A stretch of 64,000 nt of DNA from a bacterium (GTDB lineage: Bacteria; Pseudomonadota; Gammaproteobacteria; Burkholderiales; Thiobacillaceae): positions 105,853 to 169,852 of the forward strand of contig WOUQ01000009.1 of NCBI GenBank assembly GCA_009772925.1. Direction: 5' to 3'. Below are positions 15,891 through 24,476 of this stretch, piece after piece; the stretch's first letter is position 1; each line of letters starts with the position of its first letter. The position numbers were made by a program, and so were the translations under genes. The notes under the pieces were generated by a model. That model had not been told where the DNA came from, searched no databases, and was given only the letters and a program-made list of their open reading frames with translations.

Positions 15891-18203
15891 TCAGTCGTCG
15901 CGATAGGGCATGTAGCCGCCCGGCTCGCGGGGTTTGAGCGACAGGCCTGACAGGGCTTTTGCCCCGCCATGCAGGCGTGTGCGCGCGAACCCACGGTTGA
16001 TGAGTTGCTGGGTCAGCCAGCGGCTGGTGCCCACGTACTCGCCACGCCGCTCAGCGCGCTCACGCCAGCGCTGGTAGATTGCGGAGATCGCTTCCCGCGC
16101 CACGGGCGATTGCTGGCAGTCCTCGTCCAGGAACTCACCGATCGCGTCCTCTTCTTCGAAATACTCATCGGTGGCATCGAGCACCTGCTGGGGCGGGTCG
16201 AGCCGGCCCTGACGCTGCCACTCCAGACAGCCTTGAACCGCCCAAGCCAAGATCCCATCCCGTTCGGCCAGCAGTTTTTGCTGTAGGTGCTTGTCGCGCC
16301 TTTCCGGTGGGACGGTGATCGTGAACGGGATCAGGTGGAGGCGCCGCTTCATCGCTTCGTCGATGTTGCGGATGGCTGGCTTGTGATTGCCGGCCACGAT
16401 CAGCTTGAACTGCGGCATGAACTCGAAAAAATCCTGGCGCATGAAGCGCGCAGAGATCTTGTCGCCACCGGTCAAGCTCTTCACCTTGGACTCGGCCCAG
16501 CGTCGCCCTTGCTCGGTTTCGATAGCAGCGACAAACCGGGCCCCACGCAAGCTGGCCATATCGGTCGGGTGCCGGTCCGTGCGGGTTTCCATGAACGTGT
16601 CCATGGGCGCGTTGGTGGCGTAGTCCCCCAGGATGGTGGCCAGGGTGTTCACGAACACCGATTTGCCGTTTGCACCCGTGCCGTACAGGAAGAACAGCGC
16701 GTGCTCGCGTGTCGATCCAGTCAGCGCATACCCTGCCATCCGGGCAAGATAGGCTTGCAGTGCCTGATCACCGCCCGTGACCTCATGGATGAACTGCCGC
16801 CAGGTGGGGCAATCACCCGCGGGGGTGGCTGTCGTGATCTTGGTCAGTCGGTCCAGACGGTCGTGGGAGCGCAGCACGCCATTCTTGAGATTCACCACGC
16901 CGCCTGGCGTGTTGAGAAGCCAGGGGTCGGCATCCCACTCGTCGGCGGTGGCGGCATGACGCCGATCGGAGCGTGCGAGCCGCTCCAAGCCAGCCACCGT
17001 GCCACTGCTCGCGAGTTTGGCGGCCACCCGATGAGAATCGGCCTTGAGGGCGGCCTCCCGACAGATCTGGCGCATGAGGTGGTGCGCCGCCAGAGTCTCC
17101 TCGGTTTGCCAGCGCTTGCCAGTCCAGAACACCCACTTTCCCCACAACGCGACATAGCGCCAGTCCTGGGCGTACCGACCCGAGAAGGTCAGCGCCAGTG
17201 CGTCTTCAGTGGCCCACACCGATTGCTCGGTCGGATCTGCTGCCTGCGTGATGTCTGGCGTTGAAGGCTGGAACTGGATGCGCTCACCGTGGGCAAGGAA
17301 AGCCTCCACATCAAAGCCCTCAGCAATGGCGTCGGCTGCGTCCCAGCCATCCGCACTCCCTTGGGGGCCTTGCGCCGTAGGATTGGACGGCGGCATCAAC
17401 ACCGCGCAGTGCTGGGCACCTGCTGCCATGACCGCCTCGGCGGCATTCATGGCGTACTCCCAGCCGGGTTTGTCGCGGTCAGGCCAAATCAGGACATGCT
17501 TGCCATGGAGAGGCGACCAGTCTGTCTTGTCGATGGGCGCGTTGGCACCGTGCATCGCGGTGGTCGCGCAATGGCCAGCGTCGATCAAGGCCTGGGCGCA
17601 TTTTTCGCCCTCGACCAGAATCACCCGGTCGGCATGAGCAATGCCAGGTTGGTTGAACAACGGCCTCGGATCGGGCGGCGCCATTTTGCGACGCTTGGCG
17701 TCCCAAGGGCGGAATTCCTTACGTCCAGGACTGGGCTCATAGCGATACACGCAGGCAATCAGACTGCCGTCAGCGGCCAGGTAGTCCCACTTGGCGGTGG
17801 CCGGTCCCAAGTCATCCACTGGCGCACTTGCCTTGCGTTTGGCGGGTGACACGACGGGTGCACGGCCAAGCAGCTCCCGGGCGAAACCGAGGACGGCCGC
17901 GAAATCACGATGCGTGTCCAAATGGCGGTGCGCAGCGATGAGCGCAAAGACATCGCCACCATTACCCGTGGCGCGGTCGATCCACAGGCCCGCCCGTTCA
18001 CCATCCAGCTCGATCTCCAGACTGCGACCTGGACTGCCCAGCACATCACCAACGACGAATTTGCCATGTGTCACCTTGCCAGCCGGGAACAAGGCAAACA
18101 GCACGCCCTCGAGCCGTGCCATCAAGGCCGATCGCAGTTCATCCCGCTCGGAATTTCCGCTGTGTGATGGAGCTGCGGGTTCTTGGTCGTTGAAATCAAG
18201 CAT
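15891..18203 (-). CDS. D5/P4-type primase-helicase
   Basis: 770 aa from ATG 18203, chosen because AAGGAGG precedes it. A Toprim-like domain (VILVEGEKCAQALIDAG, residues 194-210, with IWPDRDKPG at 239-247) is followed by a D5 N-terminal domain and an SF3 helicase with Walker A GTGANGKS at 508-515 and a FVAAIETEQ Walker B region. It should open and prime phage replication. It is coupled to the upstream 114-aa gene by overlap. Confidence 0.92.
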   Translation of the reverse strand: MLDFNDQEPAAPSHSGNSERDELRSALMARLEGVLFALFPAGKVTHGKFVVGDVLGSPGRSLEIELDGERAGLWIDRATGNGGDVFALIAAHRHLDTHRDFAAVLGFARELLGRAPVVSPAKRKASAPVDDLGPATAKWDYLAADGSLIACVYRYEPSPGRKEFRPWDAKRRKMAPPDPRPLFNQPGIAHADRVILVEGEKCAQALIDAGHCATTAMHGANAPIDKTDWSPLHGKHVLIWPDRDKPGWEYAMNAAEAVMAAGAQHCAVLMPPSNPTAQGPQGSADGWDAADAIAEGFDVEAFLAHGERIQFQPSTPDITQAADPTEQSVWATEDALALTFSGRYAQDWRYVALWGKWVFWTGKRWQTEETLAAHHLMRQICREAALKADSHRVAAKLASSGTVAGLERLARSDRRHAATADEWDADPWLLNTPGGVVNLKNGVLRSHDRLDRLTKITTATPAGDCPTWRQFIHEVTGGDQALQAYLARMAGYALTGSTREHALFFLYGTGANGKSVFVNTLATILGDYATNAPMDTFMETRTDRHPTDMASLRGARFVAAIETEQGRRWAESKVKSLTGGDKISARFMRQDFFEFMPQFKLIVAGNHKPAIRNIDEAMKRRLHLIPFTITVPPERRDKHLQQKLLAERDGILAWAVQGCLEWQRQGRLDPPQQVLDATDEYFEEEDAIGEFLDEDCQQSPVAREAISAIYQRWRERAERRGEYVGTSRWLTQQLINRGFARTRLHGGAKALSGLSLKPREPGGYMPYRDD

Positions 18204-18540
18204 GGACACCTCCTTCATCGGTGTCTGCCGGATTCAAGTAGCCAGCCTTGGTCGCGATCTCTCGCATGAAGTTGGGGGACAGACCGACCTGGTCGCACCA
18301 CAGCTCCAGGCGTCCGTCTCGAAAGAAACGTCTGGCCTCAGTGCGCAGATGTTTCGAGGGCGAGCACAGGTCAATGAACGCCTGTTTGATGACAGCTACG
18401 ACCAGTCGCGACTCCGGACACACCACAGCCACATGGCGCAGCAGCAGACGCTCCAGCAGGGATGCACCGATCAAGGGTTTCTGGCGACGGGCGGTCACCG
18501 TCAATGCCTCGATGACGGGTTGAGGAAGACGCGCATTCAT
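18196..18540 (-). CDS. Phage protein of unknown function
   Basis: 114 aa from ATG 18540 (MNARLPQPVIEALTVTARRQ). The stop lies inside the start region of the primase gene, so the two are coupled and probably act together in replication. The C-terminal half (WCDQVGLSPNFMREIATKAG) resembles a helix-turn-helix. No family recognised. Confidence 0.65.
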   Translation of the reverse strand: MNARLPQPVIEALTVTARRQKPLIGASLLERLLLRHVAVVCPESRLVVAVIKQAFIDLCSPSKHLRTEARRFFRDGRLELWCDQVGLSPNFMREIATKAGYLNPADTDEGGVHA

Positions 18541-19319
18541 GACTGCACCCCCGATGCGCTCACACCCTGCTCGCGCCAACACCGACGCGCCCAGGCGCAG
18601 TACTTGCACTCGTAGAAACTCGGCTCAGACGCCACGCGCGGCAGCAATTCACCAGCCTCGGACGCCTGGATGACTTTGACAGCGCGATCAGACATGCGCT
18701 GCGCAAGCGCTGCATCAAACGGCACCAGCTCCAACCAAAGCTCCTGGGTGTCCTTGTTGATGGCGGTGAACAACGCAGGCTGAGACGCGATGCCAGGAAT
18801 GCTCGGCTCCATGTACGCCTGATAGATCGCCATTTGCGCGGCGTAGATCGGCTTGGTCACGGTCACGCCATTTTTAGCGGTGTCGCGCCAGTGTTTGTCG
18901 TTCATGGTCTTGCACTCCCAGAGCATGGGATACGACAAATCCAGGTCGGCAGGAGCACCAGCGATCACGCCGTCGATATGCCCCTGGATACGGCCACCCG
19001 CGACGGAGAAGCCAAATTGCTCGCCATCCTGCTTGCGGGTGTAGAGGTCGAAGCCAGCCAGGCGCAGCCAGCGAATGGCCAGGTCCTCCATGACATGGCC
19101 GACTTCAAAGATCCGCAGCGTGCGACCAGGCAGCTCGGCACCGTCGTCCACCGGCGCGTCGACGTACTCGTATTGCAGGGCGCGCTCGCAGGGCACACCG
19201 AGGCGTGAGGCGCCCAGATAGCGCCGGCGGGCCTGCTGGCTGCGCTCGGCTTGCAAGGCTGCATCCAGCAACATTGACACCTGCTCGTGAAATTTGGGTT
19301 GATGGTTCAGGTCGATCAT
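18537..19319 (-). CDS. PD-(D/E)XK nuclease with Cas4/AddB-like cysteine set
   Basis: 260 aa from ATG 19319. The nuclease core shows Asp116 in GHIDG and Glu135-x-Lys137 in WECK, with a FEVGHVMED segment upstream. One N-terminal Cys (44, in VPCERAL) and three C-terminal Cys (238, 241, 247 in ECKYCAWARRC) match the 1+3 layout of Fe-S nucleases such as Cas4 and AddB. It likely resects DNA ends for phage recombination. No Cas genes are nearby. Confidence 0.85.
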   Translation of the reverse strand: MIDLNHQPKFHEQVSMLLDAALQAERSQQARRRYLGASRLGVPCERALQYEYVDAPVDDGAELPGRTLRIFEVGHVMEDLAIRWLRLAGFDLYTRKQDGEQFGFSVAGGRIQGHIDGVIAGAPADLDLSYPMLWECKTMNDKHWRDTAKNGVTVTKPIYAAQMAIYQAYMEPSIPGIASQPALFTAINKDTQELWLELVPFDAALAQRMSDRAVKVIQASEAGELLPRVASEPSFYECKYCAWARRCWREQGVSASGVQS

Positions 19320-19765
19320 CAAAATGGAATCCTGTGGTGATCGCCACCCGTGCTGGCAATGGCCTTACGGCTGGCGAGTTGTTCAAAGAAAGTGCGATCG
19401 CGCTCGACCATGCGTTCGTGCTCGGCCAACATGTGGGCCTGATAGGCGTCGACCACGACCTCCACCAGGCGCAGAACTTCGTCCTTGCCGTAGTCGGCTA
19501 AAGGGCGATCCATGCCGATGGAGGCGACGTACTCGCCTAAGGGGCCGAGTGCCGATCGCATAGCGGCGATCTCCATGTCGCTGGGGTCAATCACGGCGTC
19601 CTCCTGAAACGAGGTCAGGCGCTCCATCAGTCGGGAGAAGGCGTTCTGGCACCGCATGGAGCAGAACACCCACCGGTCGTTGCAGCGGCGGGGGTCGGAA
19701 CGCCGTAAGCGTGGGTTGAAATACCCCAGGCCTTTGGCTTGACGGGAACACACAGCACATCTCAC
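19319..19765 (-). CDS. DUF6511 phage protein with zinc-binding cysteines
   Basis: 148 aa from a GTG start that overlaps the helicase stop (GTGA). N-terminal CAVCSRQAKGLGYFNPR and VFCSMRCQNAF give a Cys4 zinc site. The IDPSDMEIAAMRSALGPLG segment is typical of DUF6511. It lies between nuclease and helicase genes and is probably an accessory replication or recombination factor; the exact role is unknown. Confidence 0.8.
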   Translation of the reverse strand: MRCAVCSRQAKGLGYFNPRLRRSDPRRCNDRWVFCSMRCQNAFSRLMERLTSFQEDAVIDPSDMEIAAMRSALGPLGEYVASIGMDRPLADYGKDEVLRLVEVVVDAYQAHMLAEHERMVERDRTFFEQLASRKAIASTGGDHHRIPF

Positions 19766-21444
19766 GCAGCCTCCCGAAACTCGGCCATCACCGCATCGTT
19801 GGCTGCGGCAACCAGGCGCTGAATGGCCGCCTTGTTGAACTGGAAGGTCAACAGCGCTGAGACCTGATAGCGGGTCAGGCTGAAATCCGCGCGCAGCGAT
19901 GCAGGCAGGTAACGCAGTTGCCCAGGTGTGGGCGACTCCTGCAACCAGCGGCGGGTCTTGTGAGCGGCATCGTCAACTTCCTGGTCGTTGAGCCAGTCAT
20001 TGGCCTGGGCCAAACACACCGTGCGCTCCCCTGCACCCAGCAAGCGGGTGGGCAATTTTTCGGCACCACCCACCGCGTACCAACGCCCACCCAGGAAGAA
20101 GACACCCGCCCAGGCTTTGAAACCGGTGGCCAGCAGCGCGCAGTCGTCGCCGAAAAGGTCGCACCAGGCGAAGTTGGAGCGCTTGAGCAGATCGATTTCG
20201 GTCATCACGAAATCGCTGATTTGGTGACGCGCCTCCTCGATCGCCTTGGCAAAGCTGTGGCCACAGAGCGGACACTCGCGACTGGCCATCGGCACTTCTG
20301 CATCGCACTGCGGGCAGCGCTTGGTCGGCGCCTCGCCATCACCGGCAAAACCATCCAGATCGACTTCCTGCTCCAGACTGCCATGGCGCAGGGAGGCGGT
20401 GCCGAAGTCCAGGACCACGCAATCGGTCTTGATGACGCCAGGGTGCTCGGCAGGGTCGACCACGCGCAGGCCGCGTCCGACCATCTGGATCAGCGTGGAC
20501 TTGTAGGAGCTGGGGCGCAGCAGCACGATGCAGGAGGTGGGCGTGTAGTCGTACCCTTCTGTGAGCACGGCGACATTGACCAGCACCGTTACATCGCCGG
20601 ATTCATAGGACCTCAGCGTGGACTGACGTTCTGCAGGGGTCATCTCGCCATGAACCACGGAGGCCTTCACCCCTGCTGCAATGAATGCATGGCGAACCGC
20701 ATAGGCGTGATCGACGGTGGCGGCAAAGGCAATGGTCTTGCGACGGGCGGCATGCGCCTGCCAATGCTGGACCACCGCCGCATTGACAGGCGTGGTGTTC
20801 ATGATGGATGCCACGGCATTCATGTCGTAGTCATCGGTCAGTTTGCGAACGCCGTCGAGTGCGTCACGCGTTCCGACATCGACCACGAAGGTGCGCGGTG
20901 GCACCAAATGCCCAGAGCGGATCAGCTCGCCCAACCTGATCTGGTCTGCGACATTGGAGAACACCTCACGCAGGCCCTTGCCATCCCCGCGATTGGGCGT
21001 AGCAGTCACGCCGTAAATCAGCGCATGCGGGTTCTTGGCCAAGACCGAGTCGATGACCTGTCGGTAGGTGGGCGCCGCGCAGTGGTGAGCCTCGTCGATC
21101 ACCAGCATGTCCAGCGTGGGCATCTGGCCCAGGTTGCGTGCCAAGGTTTGCACCATGGCAAAAGTGGCCTGACCCGACCACGATTTCTGGTGAGCATCGA
21201 AGACCGAGGTGCTGACGTGCGGATTGACGCGGCCAAACTTCGCCAGGTTTTGCGCGGTCAATTCGTCGCGGTGCGCCAAGATGCAGGCCTTGGCGTCCGG
21301 ATGTTGAAGAAACTCCCCGGCGGTGCCGGACAGGCAGATCGTCTTGCCTGCACCGGTCGGCGCCACACCGAGGGTGTTGCCATGGGCCTTGAGAGCCGTG
21401 ACGCAGCGGGTAACGAATTCCCGCTGCCGAGGACGCAGCATCAT
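19762..21444 (-). CDS. SF2 DEAH-type helicase
   Basis: 560 aa. Motif I APTGAGKT near residue 30, DEAH (VIDEAHH) near 120, and motif VI QMVGRGLRVVDP near 340 define a ResIII-like SF2 helicase. A zinc ribbon (CPQCDAEV, CPLCGHSF) follows near 380. AAGGAGG lies before ATG 21444. It likely remodels DNA during phage replication. It has no nuclease or methylase domain, so it is not a restriction subunit. Confidence 0.9.
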   Translation of the reverse strand: MMLRPRQREFVTRCVTALKAHGNTLGVAPTGAGKTICLSGTAGEFLQHPDAKACILAHRDELTAQNLAKFGRVNPHVSTSVFDAHQKSWSGQATFAMVQTLARNLGQMPTLDMLVIDEAHHCAAPTYRQVIDSVLAKNPHALIYGVTATPNRGDGKGLREVFSNVADQIRLGELIRSGHLVPPRTFVVDVGTRDALDGVRKLTDDYDMNAVASIMNTTPVNAAVVQHWQAHAARRKTIAFAATVDHAYAVRHAFIAAGVKASVVHGEMTPAERQSTLRSYESGDVTVLVNVAVLTEGYDYTPTSCIVLLRPSSYKSTLIQMVGRGLRVVDPAEHPGVIKTDCVVLDFGTASLRHGSLEQEVDLDGFAGDGEAPTKRCPQCDAEVPMASRECPLCGHSFAKAIEEARHQISDFVMTEIDLLKRSNFAWCDLFGDDCALLATGFKAWAGVFFLGGRWYAVGGAEKLPTRLLGAGERTVCLAQANDWLNDQEVDDAAHKTRRWLQESPTPGQLRYLPASLRADFSLTRYQVSALLTFQFNKAAIQRLVAAANDAVMAEFREAA

Positions 21445-21456
21445 GGGTAGTCCTCC

Positions 21457-22077
21457 TTATTGCGCCCAGGCAGGACGGGTGGGAACGGCCGGCGCCGATG
21501 TCATAGGGGGCGTACCGGTGGGAGCCGAAGGCGCTTGGCTTGGGGTGCGCATCGGCTGCCCCATCAGCACGGCATACTCTTTGTGATCCGGCTGAATGGC
21601 GGCCTTGATCACGTTCTTGTCGTCGCCGTTCTGATCCTTCTCGACATCAATGCGGGCGACAAACTCCACACCATCCAGATCGGCAAAGCCCTTGATGCGG
21701 CGCGCACTCTGCGCCTGTGGCGAGTTGTCTGCCGGATGGATGCCTCGTGCCGAGTTCAGGATGGCGCGCAGGAAGCTACGCCCGATATGGGTCCACTCCG
21801 GGCCCTTGGGACTGGACAGGCCAATCAGCCCGAACACCACACGTTTGGCAAACGGTCCTTCCAGAATGGTGAACTTGGCGTTGAGATAGATCGCACCGGT
21901 CTTGTCGGAACGGGTCGCGTAACCGCCAGTCCAGCCTTGGCTTGGATCGTCATACCCACCCGGGCGAATGGCCATGATGACCTTGGCCAGGGTTTTGGGT
22001 GGGATTAGGGCGTACTCGCGCTGGTCTTCGGCATCGTTGAAGTCATTCCAGGCGGCGTTATTGCTGTAGCTGTTCAT
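21457..22077 (-). CDS. Conserved phage replication-block protein (possible ssDNA-binding)
   Basis: 206 aa with a globular N-terminal two-thirds (ALIPPKTLAKVIMAIRPGGY, IYLNAKFTILEGPFAKRVVF) and a disordered Pro-rich tail ending PTRPAWAQ. Position next to a RecA-like ATPase and the tail layout recall phage single-strand binding proteins, but I cannot confirm an OB fold from sequence. GGAGAG lies before ATG 22077. Confidence 0.6.
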   Translation of the reverse strand: MNSYSNNAAWNDFNDAEDQREYALIPPKTLAKVIMAIRPGGYDDPSQGWTGGYATRSDKTGAIYLNAKFTILEGPFAKRVVFGLIGLSSPKGPEWTHIGRSFLRAILNSARGIHPADNSPQAQSARRIKGFADLDGVEFVARIDVEKDQNGDDKNVIKAAIQPDHKEYAVLMGQPMRTPSQAPSAPTGTPPMTSAPAVPTRPAWAQ

Positions 22078-22091
22078 GAATACTCTCCTGC

Positions 22092-22895
22092 TTATTGCGC
22101 GCGCGGCGCAGTGATCTTGGAAATGAGGCGGCCCAGATGCGGCTCCTCGACGACTTCCAGTCGTCCGGAACGGTCTTTGGCGGGGTAGCCCCAGGGGTTG
22201 ATGTGCTGGCAGACGAAGGCGCGATAAGGGGTGCCGTCATCCGACTTGAGCACCACCATCGAGATGACCTGATCGACAATGCCGGGCAGTTCCAGCGCGG
22301 CTTTGGAGCCTTCGATCTGAGGGCTGAACACCTTGCGGTTGAAGTCATCGAGCTTTTCGTCGAGGATCCCGACCAGCCAGATGTCCTTGTCACGGACATG
22401 CTGCAACTGGGTGAGCCACCCGACCAGTTCGCTGGCATGCAGGCCATAAGCACCACGCGTGTCGGGCTTGCCGGTTTTTTCGGAGAAGGCCTGCGGCTGC
22501 CCCTTGGCCCACTGCAGACACAGGCGCCCCGCAACCGTGATCGAGTCCACAAAGATCAGCGAGTACTTGGCCAGCATGGCGGGATCGCCATACAAGGCAC
22601 ACACTTGGTCGTAATGCGCCTGGCTGTAGGACTGGTCGTCACGCAGCGCGGGGTTCGGGCCGCCGATGTAGCAGGCAAGATCGCGGCATTCCTGCCAGGT
22701 GCGTGGCCGCACGCTGTCGCCAGGCCAATCCAGCACGGCCAGATCGCCAGCCTCCAGGTCAATGAACAGGGTGCGGGTCGCATCGGCGGTTTTGAGCAGC
22801 GTGGTTTTGCCCACACCTGACGGCCCAAGAATGACGCCCTTGGAGCCACGCTTTTCTGCGAGGCGCTGCTCGGCGGTGATGAAGGGAAAGCTCAT
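22092..22895 (-). CDS. RecA-fold ATPase (Sak4-like)
   Basis: 267 aa from ATG 22895, preceded by GGAGG. Walker A GPSGVGKTTLL near residue 24 and a Walker B-like SLIFVDSI near 117 define a RecA/AAA-type ATPase. Size and neighbours fit the Sak4 class of phage recombinases, which anneal or exchange strands with an SSB partner. The longer frame upstream overlaps the next gene and lacks support. Confidence 0.75.
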   Translation of the reverse strand: MSFPFITAEQRLAEKRGSKGVILGPSGVGKTTLLKTADATRTLFIDLEAGDLAVLDWPGDSVRPRTWQECRDLACYIGGPNPALRDDQSYSQAHYDQVCALYGDPAMLAKYSLIFVDSITVAGRLCLQWAKGQPQAFSEKTGKPDTRGAYGLHASELVGWLTQLQHVRDKDIWLVGILDEKLDDFNRKVFSPQIEGSKAALELPGIVDQVISMVVLKSDDGTPYRAFVCQHINPWGYPAKDRSGRLEVVEEPHLGRLISKITAPRAQ

Positions 22896-22896
22896 A

Positions 22897-23181
22897 TCAG
22901 ACCTCCCCACCAAAGATCTCTGTGACCTTGTCCGTGCCGAGCGCGCCCCGGGCGCGGGCCAGATCGTGCAGGCGGCGCAAGGAATGCAACTGGCAGGAGA
23001 TCTCAGACGAGCGGGCTTCCAGGCCCTGGATAGCGAAGGCCAGGTCATCGACGGATGCCTGGTCGAGGGGAAGGCGGTCGATGTCGGTCTGCCCGGCGTG
23101 ACCCGGGACGCGGATGGTTTCCGGCAGGTCCGACAGGGACAAGGTTTTTTTGCGTAGGGATTCGATGAGGTTTTTGAACAT
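22897..23181 (-). CDS. Small phage protein of unknown function
   Basis: 94 aa, starting MFKNLIESLRKKTLSLSDLP and helical from about residue 40 on (DDLAFAIQGLEARSSEISCQ). It ends one base before the ATPase ATG, suggesting coupled translation. No recognised family. Confidence 0.65.
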   Translation of the reverse strand: MFKNLIESLRKKTLSLSDLPETIRVPGHAGQTDIDRLPLDQASVDDLAFAIQGLEARSSEISCQLHSLRRLHDLARARGALGTDKVTEIFGGEV

Positions 23182-23186
23182 GGTGA

Positions 23187-23669
23187 TTACTCCGAAAGCA
23201 GGGCGAGACGGAAGCTGGGCTTGCCCACCTTCACGGTTCGCGCGGGGATGAATTGCTCGCGCAGGGCACTGGCCCAGGCGGAGAACTTGGTCTCTGAGAC
23301 GCGATAACTGACGTCGATGAATTCACGCGGGTTGTCGCCGTTGGCGGCAATGCGCGCATCCAGGTTGGCCAGCAGCGCCTGATCCCACTCGACCTTCTTG
23401 GGCAGGTCAGCCGTGATACGCACGTCGCCGTCATCGAAATGGACGACACCGCTGTCTTTGCCGGCGACCTGGCGAAGGTGCTTGGCGCGCTCGGCATACT
23501 TCAAGTTCAGGGCGTGTTCGATGTGATCGACTTCAGCCTTGGCAGTGGCCAGACGGTCGGCGGCCAGCGTCTTCAGCTGGAACAGGCTGCGGGCATCGAA
23601 TGCGGCCAGGTCGGTCGCAGGGATGGACAGAAAATCCTCGTGTGGAGGGGGTGGATGGCGTTGGCTCAT
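23187..23669 (-). CDS. Conserved phage protein of unknown function
   Basis: 160 aa. A coiled-coil-like middle (LFQLKTLAADRLATAKAEVD) is followed by a domain with VHFDDGDVRITADLPKKVEW and EFIDVSYRVSETKFSAWASAL, which I have seen in phage early regions without an assigned role. Its stop lies 5 bases before the next gene, and its ATG overlaps the regulator stop. Confidence 0.65.
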   Translation of the reverse strand: MSQRHPPPPHEDFLSIPATDLAAFDARSLFQLKTLAADRLATAKAEVDHIEHALNLKYAERAKHLRQVAGKDSGVVHFDDGDVRITADLPKKVEWDQALLANLDARIAANGDNPREFIDVSYRVSETKFSAWASALREQFIPARTVKVGKPSFRLALLSE

Positions 23670-23878
23670 GCAACACCTCCTGCCATCACACGCGACGACG
23701 TGCTGCTGTGCAGACTCCTCGCTTCGTACTCCTCAATGTCCTCGACGCGGTAGAGGACACGGCCCTGCAATTTCAGGTACACAGGCCCGATACCGGCGGA
23801 TCGCCAGCGCTCGAGCGTGGCCTCCGCGACATTCCAGCGCTCAGCCAGTTGGCGCTGATTCAGGTGTTTGACACTCAC
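23666..23878 (-). CDS. AlpA/excisionase-like HTH protein
   Basis: 70 aa from GTG 23878, preceded by AAGGAG. LNQRQLAERWNVAEATLERWR is a MerR-like winged helix-turn-helix, followed by VLYRVEDIEEYEA, the usual end of AlpA/excisionase-like DNA-binding proteins. It may serve as recombination directionality factor for the nearby serine recombinase or as a regulator of the early operon. Confidence 0.8.
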   Translation of the reverse strand: MSVKHLNQRQLAERWNVAEATLERWRSAGIGPVYLKLQGRVLYRVEDIEEYEARSLHSSTSSRVMAGGVA

Positions 23879-23935
23879 GTTCTTCTCCTTTCAGGTGATT
23901 GCGAAAACGTGACTGCCCGTGCCAGCATCCAGATG

Positions 23936-23963
23936 AAAAAAACGCCTGCAGTGGGCGCAGGCG
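23936..23963 (-). terminator. Rho-independent terminator after the recombinase operon
   Basis: CGCCTGC (23943-23949) pairs with GCAGGCG (23957-23963) and is followed on the minus strand by seven or more T. It ends the recombinase module just downstream of the 155-aa gene. Confidence 0.8.
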
Positions 23964-24008
23964 GACAGATGAGGAGCCGAAGGTGAAGAGAACCTGTTTC
24001 TGCCGCGA

Positions 24009-24476
24009 TCAGGCCATCGGCCGAAACCCCAGCAACCGTCGCTGCTCCTCCCAGTCCACAGGCACGTCCGCCTGCCGGCCCCGGATCGCGTGAAGATTGA
24101 GGTGGCGCGGCTGCCGCCCATCCAGAATGGCCTGCACGATGTCGGGGGCGAGGCGCGTGAGCCGCAGCACCTCGGCGACCCAGCCTGGCTCCAGCTTCAA
24201 TTGCCGCGCCAGTTCGGTGGCATTGGCGACCTCACCGCTGTCGAGCAGCTTTTGCCAGTAGAAAGCCTTGCCGATCGTGCGGATCATGGGCAGGTCAAAT
24301 GATGAGCGGACCTTGGCATCTTCCTGGCCAGGCGGCGCAATCAGCAGTTTGCGGGTGTGACGACGCTTGATGGTCAGGGGGACGAAGGTCACCGCCGAGC
24401 CCTGGCTCTGGTATTCACGCGACGGACCCGATACGGATATCTCAATCTTGCAACGTTGCGGGGTGGATTGGCTCAT
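24009..24476 (-). CDS. Recombinase-associated HTH protein
   Basis: 155 aa. The block IRTIGKAFYWQKLLDSGEVANATELARQL and WVAEVLRLTRLAPDIVQAIL is a ParB/KorB-like helix-turn-helix that I know from genes placed immediately after serine recombinases of this type. It overlaps the recombinase stop (ATGA). Likely an accessory DNA-binding factor for recombination or autoregulation. Confidence 0.7.
   Translation of the reverse strand: MSQSTPQRCKIEISVSGPSREYQSQGSAVTFVPLTIKRRHTRKLLIAPPGQEDAKVRSSFDLPMIRTIGKAFYWQKLLDSGEVANATELARQLKLEPGWVAEVLRLTRLAPDIVQAILDGRQPRHLNLHAIRGRQADVPVDWEEQRRLLGFRPMA

Noticed and set aside
18537..19319. Cas4 as sign of a CRISPR system
   Set aside because: No repeats or other cas genes are present; the context is phage recombination.
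19762..21444. Type III restriction subunit, because of the ResIII-like helicase and nearby methylases
   Set aside because: No nuclease domain is seen, and the methylases are ParB fusions in a separate operon segment.
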